Source: Amoebophrya sp. A120 (Eukaryota > Sar > Dinophyceae > Syndiniales > Amoebophryaceae). From it: a stretch of DNA of 64,000 nt. The notes under the pieces are model-generated. The model saw nothing but the letters and a program-made list of their open reading frames with translations. It was not told where the DNA came from and did not search any database. Both the position numbers and the translations under genes were made by a program. Below are positions 11,001 through 21,575 of this stretch, in pieces; the first letter of the stretch is position 1, and the number at the start of each line of letters is the position of its first letter. The stretch spans positions 4,816,747-4,880,746 of the forward strand of contig CAJINV010000001.1 in NCBI GenBank assembly GCA_905178155.1, read 5' to 3'.

Positions 11001-13228
11001 ACCCGTGGCTGGTCGAGCGGATGCTGCGTGTCAGTCTCCTGCACCCACAGGCGAGCGGGGCGGTCGTCACCACCTACGCAGTCCACCAGTACTACCACCC
11101 CTACTGGTACGGATGCGTTGCGGGCTACTACTGCCTCCATGAGCGCAGACATTTAGATCACCGGCTTTTCGACGTTGACGGACTCCTACCCTTTCGAGCG
11201 AAGGGAGTGGTTGTAGACGGAGGAAGTGCCTCTGGTGCTTCCAGTGCCGCGGGAGAAAGAACTAGTAACGCCGCTAAAAAGGAGAGCCACAGCGTCGAGA
11301 GGACCGCCACACAACTGTGGAAGAACCAAGCGGCTGTGATCAGGGGTTGCAAAGCAAACGGCGATGATGCGCTGGTGCAGTCTTTTTTGCGTGCAAACGC
11401 AGTTCCGTACGTTGAGCTGCACACAGAATTGGAGGCGGAGCTAAACGAAATCGAGACGGCAGTGATAGCGAAATTACAACATTCTGTGTTCGAAGATCAT
11501 ATCACGAACTCCGAGTGGTTCAAAACTAGAAATACGCAGCAGAAGTTGGGCCACAACTACAATAAAGAACTGCTGCAAGAAGATGAACCGCCACGACCCA
11601 TGGAGAGCCAGGTGCTGTCTTTTCAAAAGGCGAAGCCCGGGCAGATGAATTTGCAGCTGGATTTCGCGCGGCGCCCTGATTCCGGCGGGGAGGGCGGCCA
11701 GAGCCTGCAGGATTTAAACAACAAGAAACTCCAGCGCAGCCGCAGACTGTGCATGCAACAGGACGAAAGCAGCTACTATGGGGAAAAAATAGCTGCGGAA
11801 AAAGTGCCGCCCAACTACTTCTGTGTCCTCCACTGCTGGCAAGCGCTGGGGATCTCGGACGCCCTTGTGCGCGGCGGAGCAGAAGATCAGGGAAATATTA
11901 AGGGCATGATCAAGCTTCCAGCGCCGTTTCCTGGTGACGTATTCGTTGGCCGGCCGCCGGAAGACCGCGTCTGGCCAGAGCTGGACATGCATGCACGGCA
12001 GCAGGAGCAGGACGGGGTGATGGAGTGGGTCGTAGACGTCGGCACCAGCGAGGTCATCAACAAGGCAGCGAGTTTTTCCCCAGCTACGCTCCCCATCAAG
12101 GGTGGAGCCGAACGCATGGGCCGGTTTTTGTCGAGTTTGAAGCTGCTAGATGACGAGTTTGCGCGAACGTACCGGTTTGGCATGGCGTTTCACGAGCGCC
12201 ACCGCGACCGCCTCTACCCTAATGTGGTGCGGCTGGTGCTGTTGGTGGATGGGTGTCATAGCAGATTCACCCCCTCGCTGCTCGACTTCCTGACCAGCCA
12301 GGAAACTCGCGGGCCGCATCTGGTCTACATACGATTTTGCGACACCACGCCACCGGAAGAGGAAGAGATGTTGATGGGAGTACTAGAGGGCTCATCTGGC
12401 GGCACCACGACGACTCAACAAGTCATCTCGAAAGACGTGGCTCCTGAACAAATGAAAGTAGAGGTCCGCAATCGGCTGGCCAAGATTGCTGCTGCTGTGC
12501 ACGACGTTATCGACGAGGGTGAGAATCGATTCATTGGACAAATGCAATACCGCAAGGCGTATTTGCCCACCAACATGGAGCTCCTTCGTTTCGAGTCCTG
12601 GTACGCGACCGGTGCGGAGACGCGCCGGTTGCGCCCCTGGCTGCAACAGGACTGGCGTGAAAACTACAGTGTTTGGACAACAGATACAGAGACCACTTCG
12701 GAGGGCGGCCAAGATGAGGATTTACCGGAAGAAAAAAAGCGCCATAAAAATCGGACAACCAGCGTGCTTTTTGATACCCCGATACAGCTGATTCGTGCCA
12801 TATCTATGCGAGAAGCCATGCAGGTGGTGCTCCAGCTGGAGACCACTTTTAATACTGTCATTGCAGCTTGGGTACATCATCGAACCCCAAAAGATGAACC
12901 AGCGACGGGCGAAAGTGCTGACAACGGCGAGTCCTCAGAAGGGCAGAACTTGCTAAGTGCAAGAACTTTTTGGAAGGACCTTGCGGCCGATCCTGATTGC
13001 GATCTGGGGTACGGAAGTAGACCTTGCAAAGTCAAGACCACTTCAGCAGGAGGTAGTACTAGGAGTCGACGTAAGAACGAGAAGCAGGTCAAGCAGGATA
13101 GAAGATATTTTCCTGCCAATCTTGTTTTTGGCAAGCGAAGATATTGGCGAACCCTCTTGGAAAAAGAGTATCCATTTTCTCCTTCCCAAGAAGAAGACAC
13201 ATGGTGGGATGAAATGCTGCAACATTGA
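8021..13228 (+). CDS. Large secretory-pathway protein of unknown function, interrupted by three introners
   Basis: Starts at ATG 8021 or, giving a cleaner signal peptide, ATG 8042 (MRTILPSLFVKISFTLLF). Exons: 8021 to about 8650, about 8880-9029, 9313-10146, 10473-10516 (only 44 nt) and 10784-13228, stop TGA. The first intron (about 8650-8880) has no introner ends and its borders are uncertain. The other three are introners, and removal gives continuous frames, for example VPTRLEQVKPALISW across the second and RQTYPIDQLYLFLPTR across the third. The protein has aromatic-rich ordered blocks (CWDDLNAALKRKFENYVYG, YYHPYWYGCVAGYYCLHE) and acidic low-complexity linkers. I recognise no family. It sits head to tail with two other signal-peptide genes (glycosyltransferase-like and methyltransferase), so a role in surface or secreted glycoconjugates is possible but only a guess. 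Confidence 0.6.
9030..9307 (+). mobile_element. Introner IE-A, 278 bp
   Basis: Begins TATCAAATGCAAAAATGTCT and ends with the inverted equivalent GCACTTGATA. It is flanked by exact 5-bp duplication GGTGG (9025-9029 and 9308-9312). This is the only introner in the window whose duplication allows a GT-AG cut (intron GTGGTATC to TTGATAG). Removal joins AEELV to GSQSTIF in frame. Confidence 0.92.
10147..10467 (+). mobile_element. Introner IE-B, 321 bp
   Basis: Begins TATCGTGAGGAAAAATCCCC and ends with its inverse ATTTTTCCTTACGATA. Exact duplication CGAGC (10142-10146, 10468-10472). No GT-AG cut is possible at the duplication. Without excision a TGA stops the frame at 10152-10154. Confidence 0.93.
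10517..10778 (+). mobile_element. Introner IE-A, 262 bp
   Basis: Begins TATCAAATGTAAAAATGTCT and ends ACATTTGATA. Exact duplication ACCCC (10512-10516, 10779-10783). Removal joins RQTYP to IDQLYLF in frame. Confidence 0.93.
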
Positions 13229-13891
13229 CGGGGGTGAAGAAGAACGTAAGTACTTTCTACAGCATCAAGCGAAAACGGTACTATGCACATGATGATGAAC
13301 GTACTAGTTAGTAGCGCACCTGCTCGTTGTTGTCTGTTCTTTTTTGTTCAGTTTTCTTTCCGGGCCCGCTGCGACGAGACCGAGAGCTTTCTGGATCAAG
13401 TACATAAATCGAAATCGTGCACGATCACGACAACGTATCTGTCTCCTGGCGGTCTCCTGGAGTTCAATTGTGTCGTTAATCCCCCCTGTCGTTTACCACT
13501 CTGCAATGTTGTCATTATTCGTGCACTCTTATATAGCATCGGAAAGCCGGAGCAAGTCAGGTCTCTGTGCGTGATGTGTAGATATCGTGTGAAGACGCTG
13601 AGATCTTAGCCGACATAAGTAAGTAAGTAGCAGCACAGTAGTAAGAGTAACATCAAATGGTCAACATGAGGTCATCCCTGACTTGGAAAGTAGTGAGAGT
13701 TGCTCGCACTTTTTTTTCCCGCGCACTGAAAGCAGTATAGCAGAATCGTCATTTTTGCATCGCTGTGCTACTTTGGTTTTTTTCATAAGTCTTCTTTAGT
13801 CAGAATCGCTGCGCATGGATCAATACCGATCTATCAGTTTTTGCAAAGTTTGTTCGATTGATTTTTTCCCAAAGAAGAAGACTTAAAGAAC
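13229..13891. other. Intergenic, no gene recognised
   Basis: About 0.66 kb between two + strand genes. A GTAAGTAAGTA run near 13618 resembles a splice donor and could belong to a 5' UTR intron of the next gene. Nothing else is recognisable. Confidence 0.4.
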
Positions 13892-16800
13892 ATGAGCTCC
13901 GCATTTAACTTTGTCCCGTGTATCATGCATCACCGGAGGGAAGCAGTGTTGTTTCTTTTTGCAGCGGTGGCCTGCGTTGTTTCTGTTTCTGGTCAACACG
14001 TTGATGCTGAGAAAGGTGCCTCACTTCCCGCGGATGCTGATTTCATTGCGAACAAGAACAGCCTTCGGCGAAGAATTTTCCGCGACAGAGAAGGCCATGG
14101 CAAGCCAAGTCTACGCATTTCCGCTTGCGAATCGTCCGCGGAATGGCGATGGTATCTGGAAACCACGCGCCGCTGGAGTCACGCGCAAAGGCCGTGGGCG
14201 GCCCTTGTGGGCGGTGTTGAGACGGCCACGACTTCTACGTCTGATGGAATATTAGAGGGCGATTCCATACAGCAGACGCAAAAAGACGGCGAGGATGTTC
14301 TCGATACCGTGAAGCAGCTCACCTTAGCTTTTGCCCAGGAGTTTGTCGCTTTGGTGCGGGAGTATCAGGGAAACATGCGCGCGATCTCGGAAAAGTTCTT
14401 CGGCGCGCTGGCGGAGGGGCGCATCGAAACCTCCACTCTTGATGGCGGATCAACGCGTGCTGCGCAAGAATCGGCTGCTACTGACGACGAAGGAAATAGT
14501 TTCACCGAACTTCCTTCCGTGACCTTGAACGTGGACTATGAATACTGCTTTTACGGCTACCACACGGCCGTGTATTTGTACGCCTGGATGACGCTCGGTT
14601 CGCAGGAAGTAGAGGGTGGTACAATTATGGACGAAGTCGAAGACCAGCACAATTCGTCGTCGCGTATGGCAGAGAGGGAGATGGCCGTGGCGCTGTTGGA
14701 AAACGTAAACAAAATGACGATGATGGACCTATCCCATGTAGAATTTCTCTGTGCCGCGACGGCCACGCAAGGATAATTACTCCTCGTTTACCACATAGCG
14801 AAATCTTCAGCTGATGCAGCATTTGCCTTTTTCATATACAATCTCTTGTCCTGGTGTTTCTCGGGTAGGTGAAAGTCACACATTGTATAGTTGATGAAAT
14901 GTATGCCGCCAACGGTGGGAGATTGATATTTTCCCTGGGATAGGGCCAGCTTGATTTCCTGGAGGAATTCGATTCTCCGGTGACCACGTGGGATCTGTTG
15001 GTGAACCTGTGGCGGTATCAAATGTGAAAATGTCTGGGTCTGGAAGCTTGTGATGCAAGTCCGTGAACAATAAGTGCTCTGTAATGCGCCGCCAAGCATG
15101 ACAAGTTTTTTCGTGCTTCTGTGATGCGTATTTCGTATGAGAAACTGCGCTTTTGCATGACAGGCAAGAGGATCTCTTGGTGGCCGCGCAATACAGAGTG
15201 CAGAGTCATGCCAGACTAGCATGACAATCTTCCAGACCCAGACATTTTTGCATTCGATAGGCGGCTGGAGCAACGCCCCCCGCTGCGGTTTCTGCTTTCC
15301 CCGGACAGGAAGGAAGAACAGCGCATGCGGCAGTACTCACACGAAGGAGCGTGCCTCAACAGTCCATCACTGCAGGAGTGCCGTCGTGAAGATTCCACTT
15401 CTCCGTCGTATTCAGGTCGAGACCTCCCAGACCCAGAGTCGTCACCATCTTTTTCTACGACTTGGTGGCAGTCTCCTACGGATCTAATCAGAGTTGTGGG
15501 GAAGAACAAGAACAACATCAGGAGTAGGATTCGCAGCAGCGAAGAGAATAAAATGGAAGAAGTTTCGCTTGCTATCGCACACACGGCGTCGGATCGACAT
15601 GGGTTTTCCTGCCTCGTCCGACAGGCAACGTTTCCTGAGTTCACGTCGCCGCACGTACAAATTCTTTTTCATCAACTTGATGCAACTCCTGGAACAAGCA
15701 GCAAAAGCTTCGCAGGAGGTGCACGGGCCGCAACTACAGAGCACGAGCAGCGGCAGATGCAAGTGCTGTACCTGAGCGGGCACTTTGGTCACTTGTATGA
15801 CCCTATGCACGTCATTGAGACGGAATTCGGTGACTGGAAGCTTCACCTGCATGGGGTGCTCTCCTACCACAAAGCCTACTTTCCGCATCTGCAGTCCGGC
15901 GACGCCGAGCTGGTCGAGATGCTCGGGCAGATCCACAAAACGAAGGCCAAGTTGCATGAAGACTGGGAGACGTTGCAGGCCTGGTTTGGCGCGTGGCTCG
16001 AGCGGACCTTCCCGACATCAAGTGCTGCTGGGGAGTCTTCACCACTAGAAAGAACGCGATCAAGAACTAGTCGGAGCATAAATCTCGATGTGGTGCTGTG
16101 TGGACACCCAGTGCTCTGGTGCAAACTGTTTGCGGACTATCCTGCGTCGGAGATCTCGGTGGTGGCCAGTTACGATAACCCCTTCCACTTTCTCGTGCCG
16201 CAAGGGCAAATCGAGCAGTGGCGCCATGAGCTTCGTGATCTAATTCGGCGCCGAAATTACTTTTTCGTCAGTTACACCGCTTACGCCAGCATTCAGCTGC
16301 ACTACATAGCCGACGCAGGGATCGTACCTTGGCAAGCCGTCATGGCCCTGCCGCTCGGAGAGCACTACGCGAAAAAAATGGCAAAAGAAGTGGACGAGCA
16401 TCAAAAAGACCGCGAAGTCGTGCTGGTTCATCCAGGCTCGACTCGTCTATCCGTCGCACGGCGATCCGGACAAGGGGAGCATTTTCAGTTTTCGAGAAAC
16501 TTGAAAATAATAGAGCTCGACTCCACAGGCGGGAACTGGCACGGACCGTCCATCATGCTGCGGAAGATGATCGAAGAGAGCGTGCTATCCTGCGTAGAAA
16601 CGACGTCTCGATTTTATGGTTTTGAGAATTGGATGTTGTAGGCAAGCAGAACTTCCGTGCCACTTACTTATCATGGGATCTAAACAGATTCGTTTTTACG
16701 TAGGATATGGGCCGGGATCCAGGGTGGCTTGCGCCGAGATTGCCGTATCCTGCGTAGAAGATCCGGACTGGCAGGAGTTTCGAACGAACGCTGTGGAACT

Positions 16801-17891
16801 ACTTGGCGCAGCCGCGACGAACAAGGAGGTCCCCGCCTCCGGTCCGCAAGCCAAGAGATTCCGAAAAATGATGGCCCAGACGTTGTTTTTCGATTTCGTT
16901 ATCCTGTGGCCCTACGACATAACGAATATGAAGCTTTCGGAATACTACGCGCTGCGCTTGCCCTATGGCAGTGTCAGGATTGAAATCGTCAAAGTTGAAA
17001 TAGTTTGTCATGCAGAAAATGCAACGCAGAGATTGCCTCTATTGAATTGCAGAGGACGCAAGGGAGGCAGATTGTAGTGCTGGTAAGGGTCGAGAATTGG
17101 GCTGCTGACTAGCATCACAGAGGGGAGCCCCTGCCCTGAACAGCATGACAAACTGGCTTCCGGTACGGACAAGATTTGTCATGCACCGACTAGACACTGC
17201 GGGTCCAGCTGGTATCCATTTTATGCATGACAAACTTTGTCGATTTCAAACCTGACGCTTCCATATGCCCATCTTTGTACACCGGGAATTGTGGCGATAC
17301 ACCCGGCGGGGAAGCCATGCGCTGGGCCCCGGAGGCGTGGACCCGCGGCCGGAGGTGAATGCGAGACTCGAAGACAGGGTCGCAAATTGCAAGCGAGAGC
17401 GAGAAGCGAGTCTAGAACTGCGGATTTCCTCCTCGGATGAACTGTTCGGAAAAGAAGACTCGAGAAAATCATCCTGCACGGACGCTGCACTGTTTGATAT
17501 TTCCCTGACCGGCACCGACGTGGTAGCTAGCGCCTTTGCTGATATTAACGAGAAAAATAACGTCTCAGAAACGCTAGAAGGAACAAGCGCCTTTCCGTAC
17601 GCATTCACCCCGTTCGAGTGGCAGGGCCGGTTTCGCATGGATCCCTACGCGGGCTGGTTCTACGCACGGATCGCCGAATTCGCGCTGCGTCCGCACCTCC
17701 AATACTACCGCAGCGTGCGCGAGCTCGCGGAGGTTGCTTTCGTGCTCGCGGAGGAGAAAAAGCGCACGGGGAGGATAGCACCTCTGGAGAGGATACGAGA
17801 ACAGATGGAAACCTGGTACAGAGATGCAGCGGCAAACACCAAGTCCTTCTGGAAGAAGCTGTTCACGGCTGCGGAGAGAAATTTGGACTAG
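13892..17891 (+). CDS. Putative secretory-pathway glycosyltransferase-like protein
   Basis: ATG 13892 opens a protein with an N-terminal hydrophobic signal (EAVLFLFAAVACVVSVSG). Exons: 13892 to 14704 or 14737, 14944-15015, 15265-16618, 16704-16963, 17271-17891 (TAG). With the 14737 donor the total is 3,153 nt, exactly 1,051 codons. Introns: one ordinary (14705/14738-14943), IE-A, one GT-AG of 85 nt (16619-16703, acceptor TTTTTACGTAG), IE-H. The spliced C-terminal half resembles GT-B glycosyltransferase-like proteins. It has a region with LCGHPVLWCKLFADYPA and VVASYDNPFHFLVP, then FDFVILWPYDITNMKLSE followed by YYALRLPIFVHRELWRY, then FEWQGRFRMDPYAGWFY and LRPHLQYYRSVREL. The WPYD/LPIFVH pattern is typical of a nucleotide-sugar-binding half, but the fold assignment is inference and no donor or acceptor can be named. 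Confidence 0.6.
15016..15259 (-). mobile_element. Introner IE-A, 244 bp, inverted
   Basis: Ends TATCAAATGTGAAAATGTCT and GCATTCGATA. Exact duplication GGCGG (15011-15015, 15260-15264). The interior matches the member at 41141 only when reverse-complemented, so this copy is inserted in the opposite orientation. A GC-AG cut is possible at the duplication. Removal joins VNLWR to LEQRPPL. Confidence 0.92.
16964..17265. mobile_element. Introner IE-H, 302 bp (only member)
   Basis: Begins TATGGCAGTGTCAGGATTGA and ends with the inverse CCTGACGCTTCCATA. Exact duplication TGCCC (16959-16963, 17266-17270). Its termini match no other family here, yet it has the same TAT/ATA ends, 5-bp duplication and internal GCATGACAAA words. 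Removal joins YYALRLP to IFVHREL. Confidence 0.88.
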
Positions 17892-18279
17892 GCGTGGCAA
17901 TAGTGTTGTGCTGAGGCTGACCCACCCGCACCGATGGTGCACCAAGCGCAGGATGAACAAGTGGCAGCAAAGCTTGAGCCCTCGTCACTGGCCGAGCGTA
18001 GGTTTTACACTGTTCATGTCCGGAATATTGAATGCGGTCTGCGTGTTCGGTCAAAAGTCTCACCGTCTGAACAAGTAAGTAAGTACCTAATTTATTACTT
18101 TGGTCGACTTGCTGCTTTCTTCGCGCTGCTGCATCTGGTGACATTGTGATGTCTTCGGTATTTTTTCACTTTTCTTTCTGTTAGTTTTTCTCGTCGTGTC
18201 ACTGTGGTACATGGTAGACGTACAACTTCAGAAGTATGCTCTTGTAGATTTGTGTACGGCCGGAAGAGGAAAAAAGAGC
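17892..18279. other. Short intergenic or 5' leader of the methyltransferase gene
   Basis: A small frame at 17953-18074 starts ATG and encodes a hydrophobic stretch (WPSVGFTLFMSGILNAVCVF). It is followed directly by GTAAGTAAGTA at 18071, a good donor. It could be a first coding or leader exon spliced to the gene at 18280, but no acceptor can be singled out. Confidence 0.3.
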
Positions 18280-20640
18280 ATGTCTGGACGAATCAATTGT
18301 TTTTGTTCAGCGAAGCTCCTAGCTCTTCTGAATTTTCTGCTGCTCGGCATCGTCTCGCGACGAGGTGTTGTATTTGTGTTTTCGGCAGGGGCGAGTGAGC
18401 AGCTGCCTCCGTCTTCTCAGGAACAACATACTGAGGAAGAAGATCAACATGGTCGTCAGCGTGCGGAAGATCATGTTGATGAGGCGTCAGGCCCTGGAGA
18501 TGACGAACATGAAGCCAGACATAATCCGCCGGTGCTCCCCTGGGGGCAGTGTCGTGCTTCGGGGCACCACGACCAGCAGAAAACGACAGACCAGCACACC
18601 GAGGGTGCCGGACGAGAAGATCCGAGAGCCTCGCAGTTCCAGGCTTGGTTTGAGGGCTCACCACAGTGGAACAAAGTGGTGCAGGAGGAGGAATTCGCGT
18701 CTAGTGTCAACACCCGGGACCTGGTCACGGGGAAGCTAAAAAATGTGGGAGGTTCCTCCGCCGAGCTGCGCCGGCAGTTCCTCGACCTGTTCGACCGGCT
18801 GGGACCGCAGCACCGGCGGAAATATTTGGAACTAGGCTGCGGCGTTGGGGAGTCCGTGCGGCTGGCCACCCAGTTTTTCTCTCACGTGTACGTGATCGAG
18901 GGCTTCCGGGACCAGCTGCAATTGTGCAAAAAAGTGGTGGAAAAATCGGCGCCACGGAGCGACCACGTGATCTGGATGCCGATGGACCTTTACGAAAACC
19001 CGGAAGGCTGGGAGGGCGTGCGCGAAAACGGACCCTACGGCGTCATTTTTGTGGACGCCAACCACGGCGCCCGGTGGGTGTGGAGCGACGCGATCAACGT
19101 GCTCGAGATGATCGCAAGAACGACTCCTAGCGCCAATGGTTCGACACCACGTGAAGATCAGGTAGTAAAGCCCTTGGTCATCTTCCACGACTACTGCCTC
19201 CATGGAAGTTCCGAAGTCAAGCGAGTCGTTGACGCATTGCTAGACGAGAGAACTACGACCACGGTGGGCGGCCCCCCGCAAGGTGGAAATAAAGAACATG
19301 GAAGTACGACCAATCATAATGGCAGCACGTCGAGGTCCAAGAAGGTCGGCCTTGGTCTGCTGAATTGTAAGGGCATAGGGGCGATTTGCGACGGCGGTGA
19401 ATACGAAGCAGTGATCTGCGAGCCATCGGATATGCTGCTGCAGAAAGATTGGAAAGAGTTGGGTAGAAGGCTGTCGCTCGTCGAGGTTTTCGACGACGAG
19501 GCCACCCGACACGACGGCAGTCCCTTCGTGGGAAATGAACCGCCGATGCTGAACAAGCTGTCGTCAGGTTCTACTTCAGGGAACGATCATAGTAGTACTT
19601 CTACTGCACCAGCCTTCGGTGACGAGGAGTCCTCGCTTATTCAGTCGTTCGACGACTACTTCCTATCGTGAGGAAAAATCCCCCCTCCCCATATTGAAAG
19701 CGCATCCATCTGAAAATTTGTGATGCAGATTTGTGACCACAAATCGCGTCTGTCTTGCAAGAAGGCAAGTCCAGGCTGCCCGGCACGTTATGCGGGCGAT
19801 TTGTAATGTTGTAGGGCCTACAGGGCAGCCGTCTACCATGCTAGGCGCCTACACCAAAAGGCCCCTACCTAGGCTTGCGAGCTGCGTGCAGTGCTCTACT
19901 GCAGCACAGATTTGATTTGTGTACTGAAATACAGCATCACAAATTTCGTTTTCGATATGGGGTGGGGGCTTTTTTCACTTTGATACTTCCGCTTGCTGCG
20001 ACTCCACTTCCTTGCGAGCTTCTGGCCGATGGAGTACCTGGTGTACCACAACCCGAAGACTTCCACCGCGGACCCGGACAACCTGGGCTTGGTCCTGTGG
20101 CCCAACGACCTCACCGACGTGGCCCGCCACACGGACGGCCGGGACTTTTTGTTTCCGTTGCGCAGCATCAACGAGCTGATGGGCGGGACCCGGGAGTACA
20201 ACAGCGACCTGTCCCACGGGCACCAGTCAGTGGTGTACTTCAACGGCATTGCACGCCACGCCGACCGGTGGAAGATCGCGCGGGAGCACAAAGTCCATTG
20301 GGTGGCCTCGCGGCTGTCCCCCCTGCAAGATGATGTTGACAACGATGTTGACGGGAAGATGAAACCGACCGACAGCGAGGTTAGAAACCAGCCCACGGGA
20401 GCCGTGCGGTTCGAGCACTTTGGGCTGCTGTTTTCGCCGGATTTGGTTTCGGTCGAGATGATCGACCTAGAAACGCGGAAAAAAGTAGGCACCGGGGTTT
20501 GGAGACAGGCATTGAAGAACCAACTCAAGCGGTGGCGCCGGCAGGGCTACTTGGATCAACACGGCCTGCACACGCCCACCAGCTTCCAAGAAGCAAGCAG
20601 AAGGTTTACTGGACTCTTCGAAGTAGCGGACGGGAACTAG
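18280..20640 (+). CDS. Secretory-pathway SAM-dependent methyltransferase-like protein
   Basis: The frame is open from 18196, but ATG 18280 gives a convincing signal or anchor (CSAKLLALLNFLLLGIVS). Exons 18280-19663 and 19991-20640 (TAG), 2,034 nt or 677 residues, separated by one inverted IE-B introner. After an acidic linker, motif I of class I methyltransferases is clear: YLELGCGVGES at about residues 181-191, then YVIEGF, a probable acidic motif-II residue. FVDANHGARWVWSDAINVLEM and VIFHDYCLHGSSEVKRVVD match the Methyltransf_24 pattern (DxxH, then hDY). A C-terminal domain of about 215 residues (EYLVYHNPKTSTADPDN, VVYFNGIARHADRWKI) is not recognised. The substrate is unknown; neighbours suggest a secreted or surface glycan or glycoprotein. 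Confidence 0.7.
19664..19985 (-). mobile_element. Introner IE-B, 322 bp, inverted
   Basis: Begins TATCGTGAGGAAAAATCCCC and ends CACTTTGATA. Exact duplication CTTCC (19659-19663, 19986-19990). Compared with the copies at 10147 and 52301 its interior is reverse-complemented. Removal joins FDDYF to RLLRLHF. Confidence 0.93.
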
Positions 20641-21575
20641 TCGCTGTAGTAAGTTGTGCCCGCAAACAAATTGAAGTGAGTGAATAATCGCGCCGACGAA
20701 GATGCTGGGATCTTCTGTCATCGTAATGTAAGTATCCATTCTTCATGCCGCTTACTGAAAAAATAGAAATGTCGGACGAACAGCCACTCGTGGGCTGATA
20801 GATACTTAAGTAGTACTTTTTGCGAGAATGTTCCTGATCCATTTTCCTGTTTTCCGTGTTGGCCCGTGCTGTGTGTCCCTTAAGTTCAATTTTCTGCGCA
20901 AGCGAACAAGGATCTGACGCACTTCTGGTGAACCTGAAAACGAACTTTTTCGATCTTGATACTTTTAACTGCGACTTAGTTTGATAAGCGAATTCTTTTC
21001 GAGCTTGATCGTGCGATAGTCTGGTACAAGCGAACGCCACTGCAATCTACAGATCGTGGCCATGGCGATTTCGTCCGATCTGGCTCTCTTGGCAGCGTAG
21101 CAAGCGTAAATCAGAAGTACTGCATGAAAATACTTGCATCAAGATGAACCAATTATTGAAACTTTGACAGTGACTACAGAAATAGTAAGTGACGAAAACG
21201 AAATTCTGCATTTTCACCGTGAACTCACGTCACGAGCCTTGATTGAGCACGTCTCTAGGGCAGTATCTTCAATGAATAAGACCTACTAACTTGCATCAAT
21301 AAGAAAAAAAAAAATGAGAACGTACTAACTCGCCCGATTTAAAGTTGCTTTAGTGATCATGATCTTTGTAAGTTTGAGGCTAAGACTACGTATCTATTCA
21401 AAAAATGAACTTCTAGCTACTAACTTCAACTTGCATCATTCAACTTCTAAAAGAAAGGTAGTATTAGCTGCGGCTTGGTTATAGTTCGGGAAATCGCTCT
21501 ATGGACAGTAAAAAAAAATGTAACCCTAAACCCATTTGACTGGTCCTGCTCCGTAAAAGAATCTAGTATGTGAAA
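20641..21575. other. Intergenic, no gene recognised
   Basis: About 0.93 kb of AT-rich sequence with A-runs (for example 21303-21313 and 21512-21519) and no sustained open frame. No introner ends. Confidence 0.5.

Noticed and set aside
16586-16759. A 14-bp direct repeat TATCCTGCGTAGAA (16586-16599 and 16746-16759) as an intron-bounding duplication
   Set aside because: Cutting between the repeats also keeps the frame, but a canonical GT-AG intron at 16619-16703 with a pyrimidine-rich acceptor explains the frame change, keeps more good coding sequence, and needs no inverted repeats, which are absent here.
19733-19915. Short frames inside introners (for example 19733-19915, 52518-52709, 60457-60648) as small proteins
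   Set aside because: The same peptides recur wherever a family member sits, in either strand, with stops and shifts. They are translations of the element, not genes.
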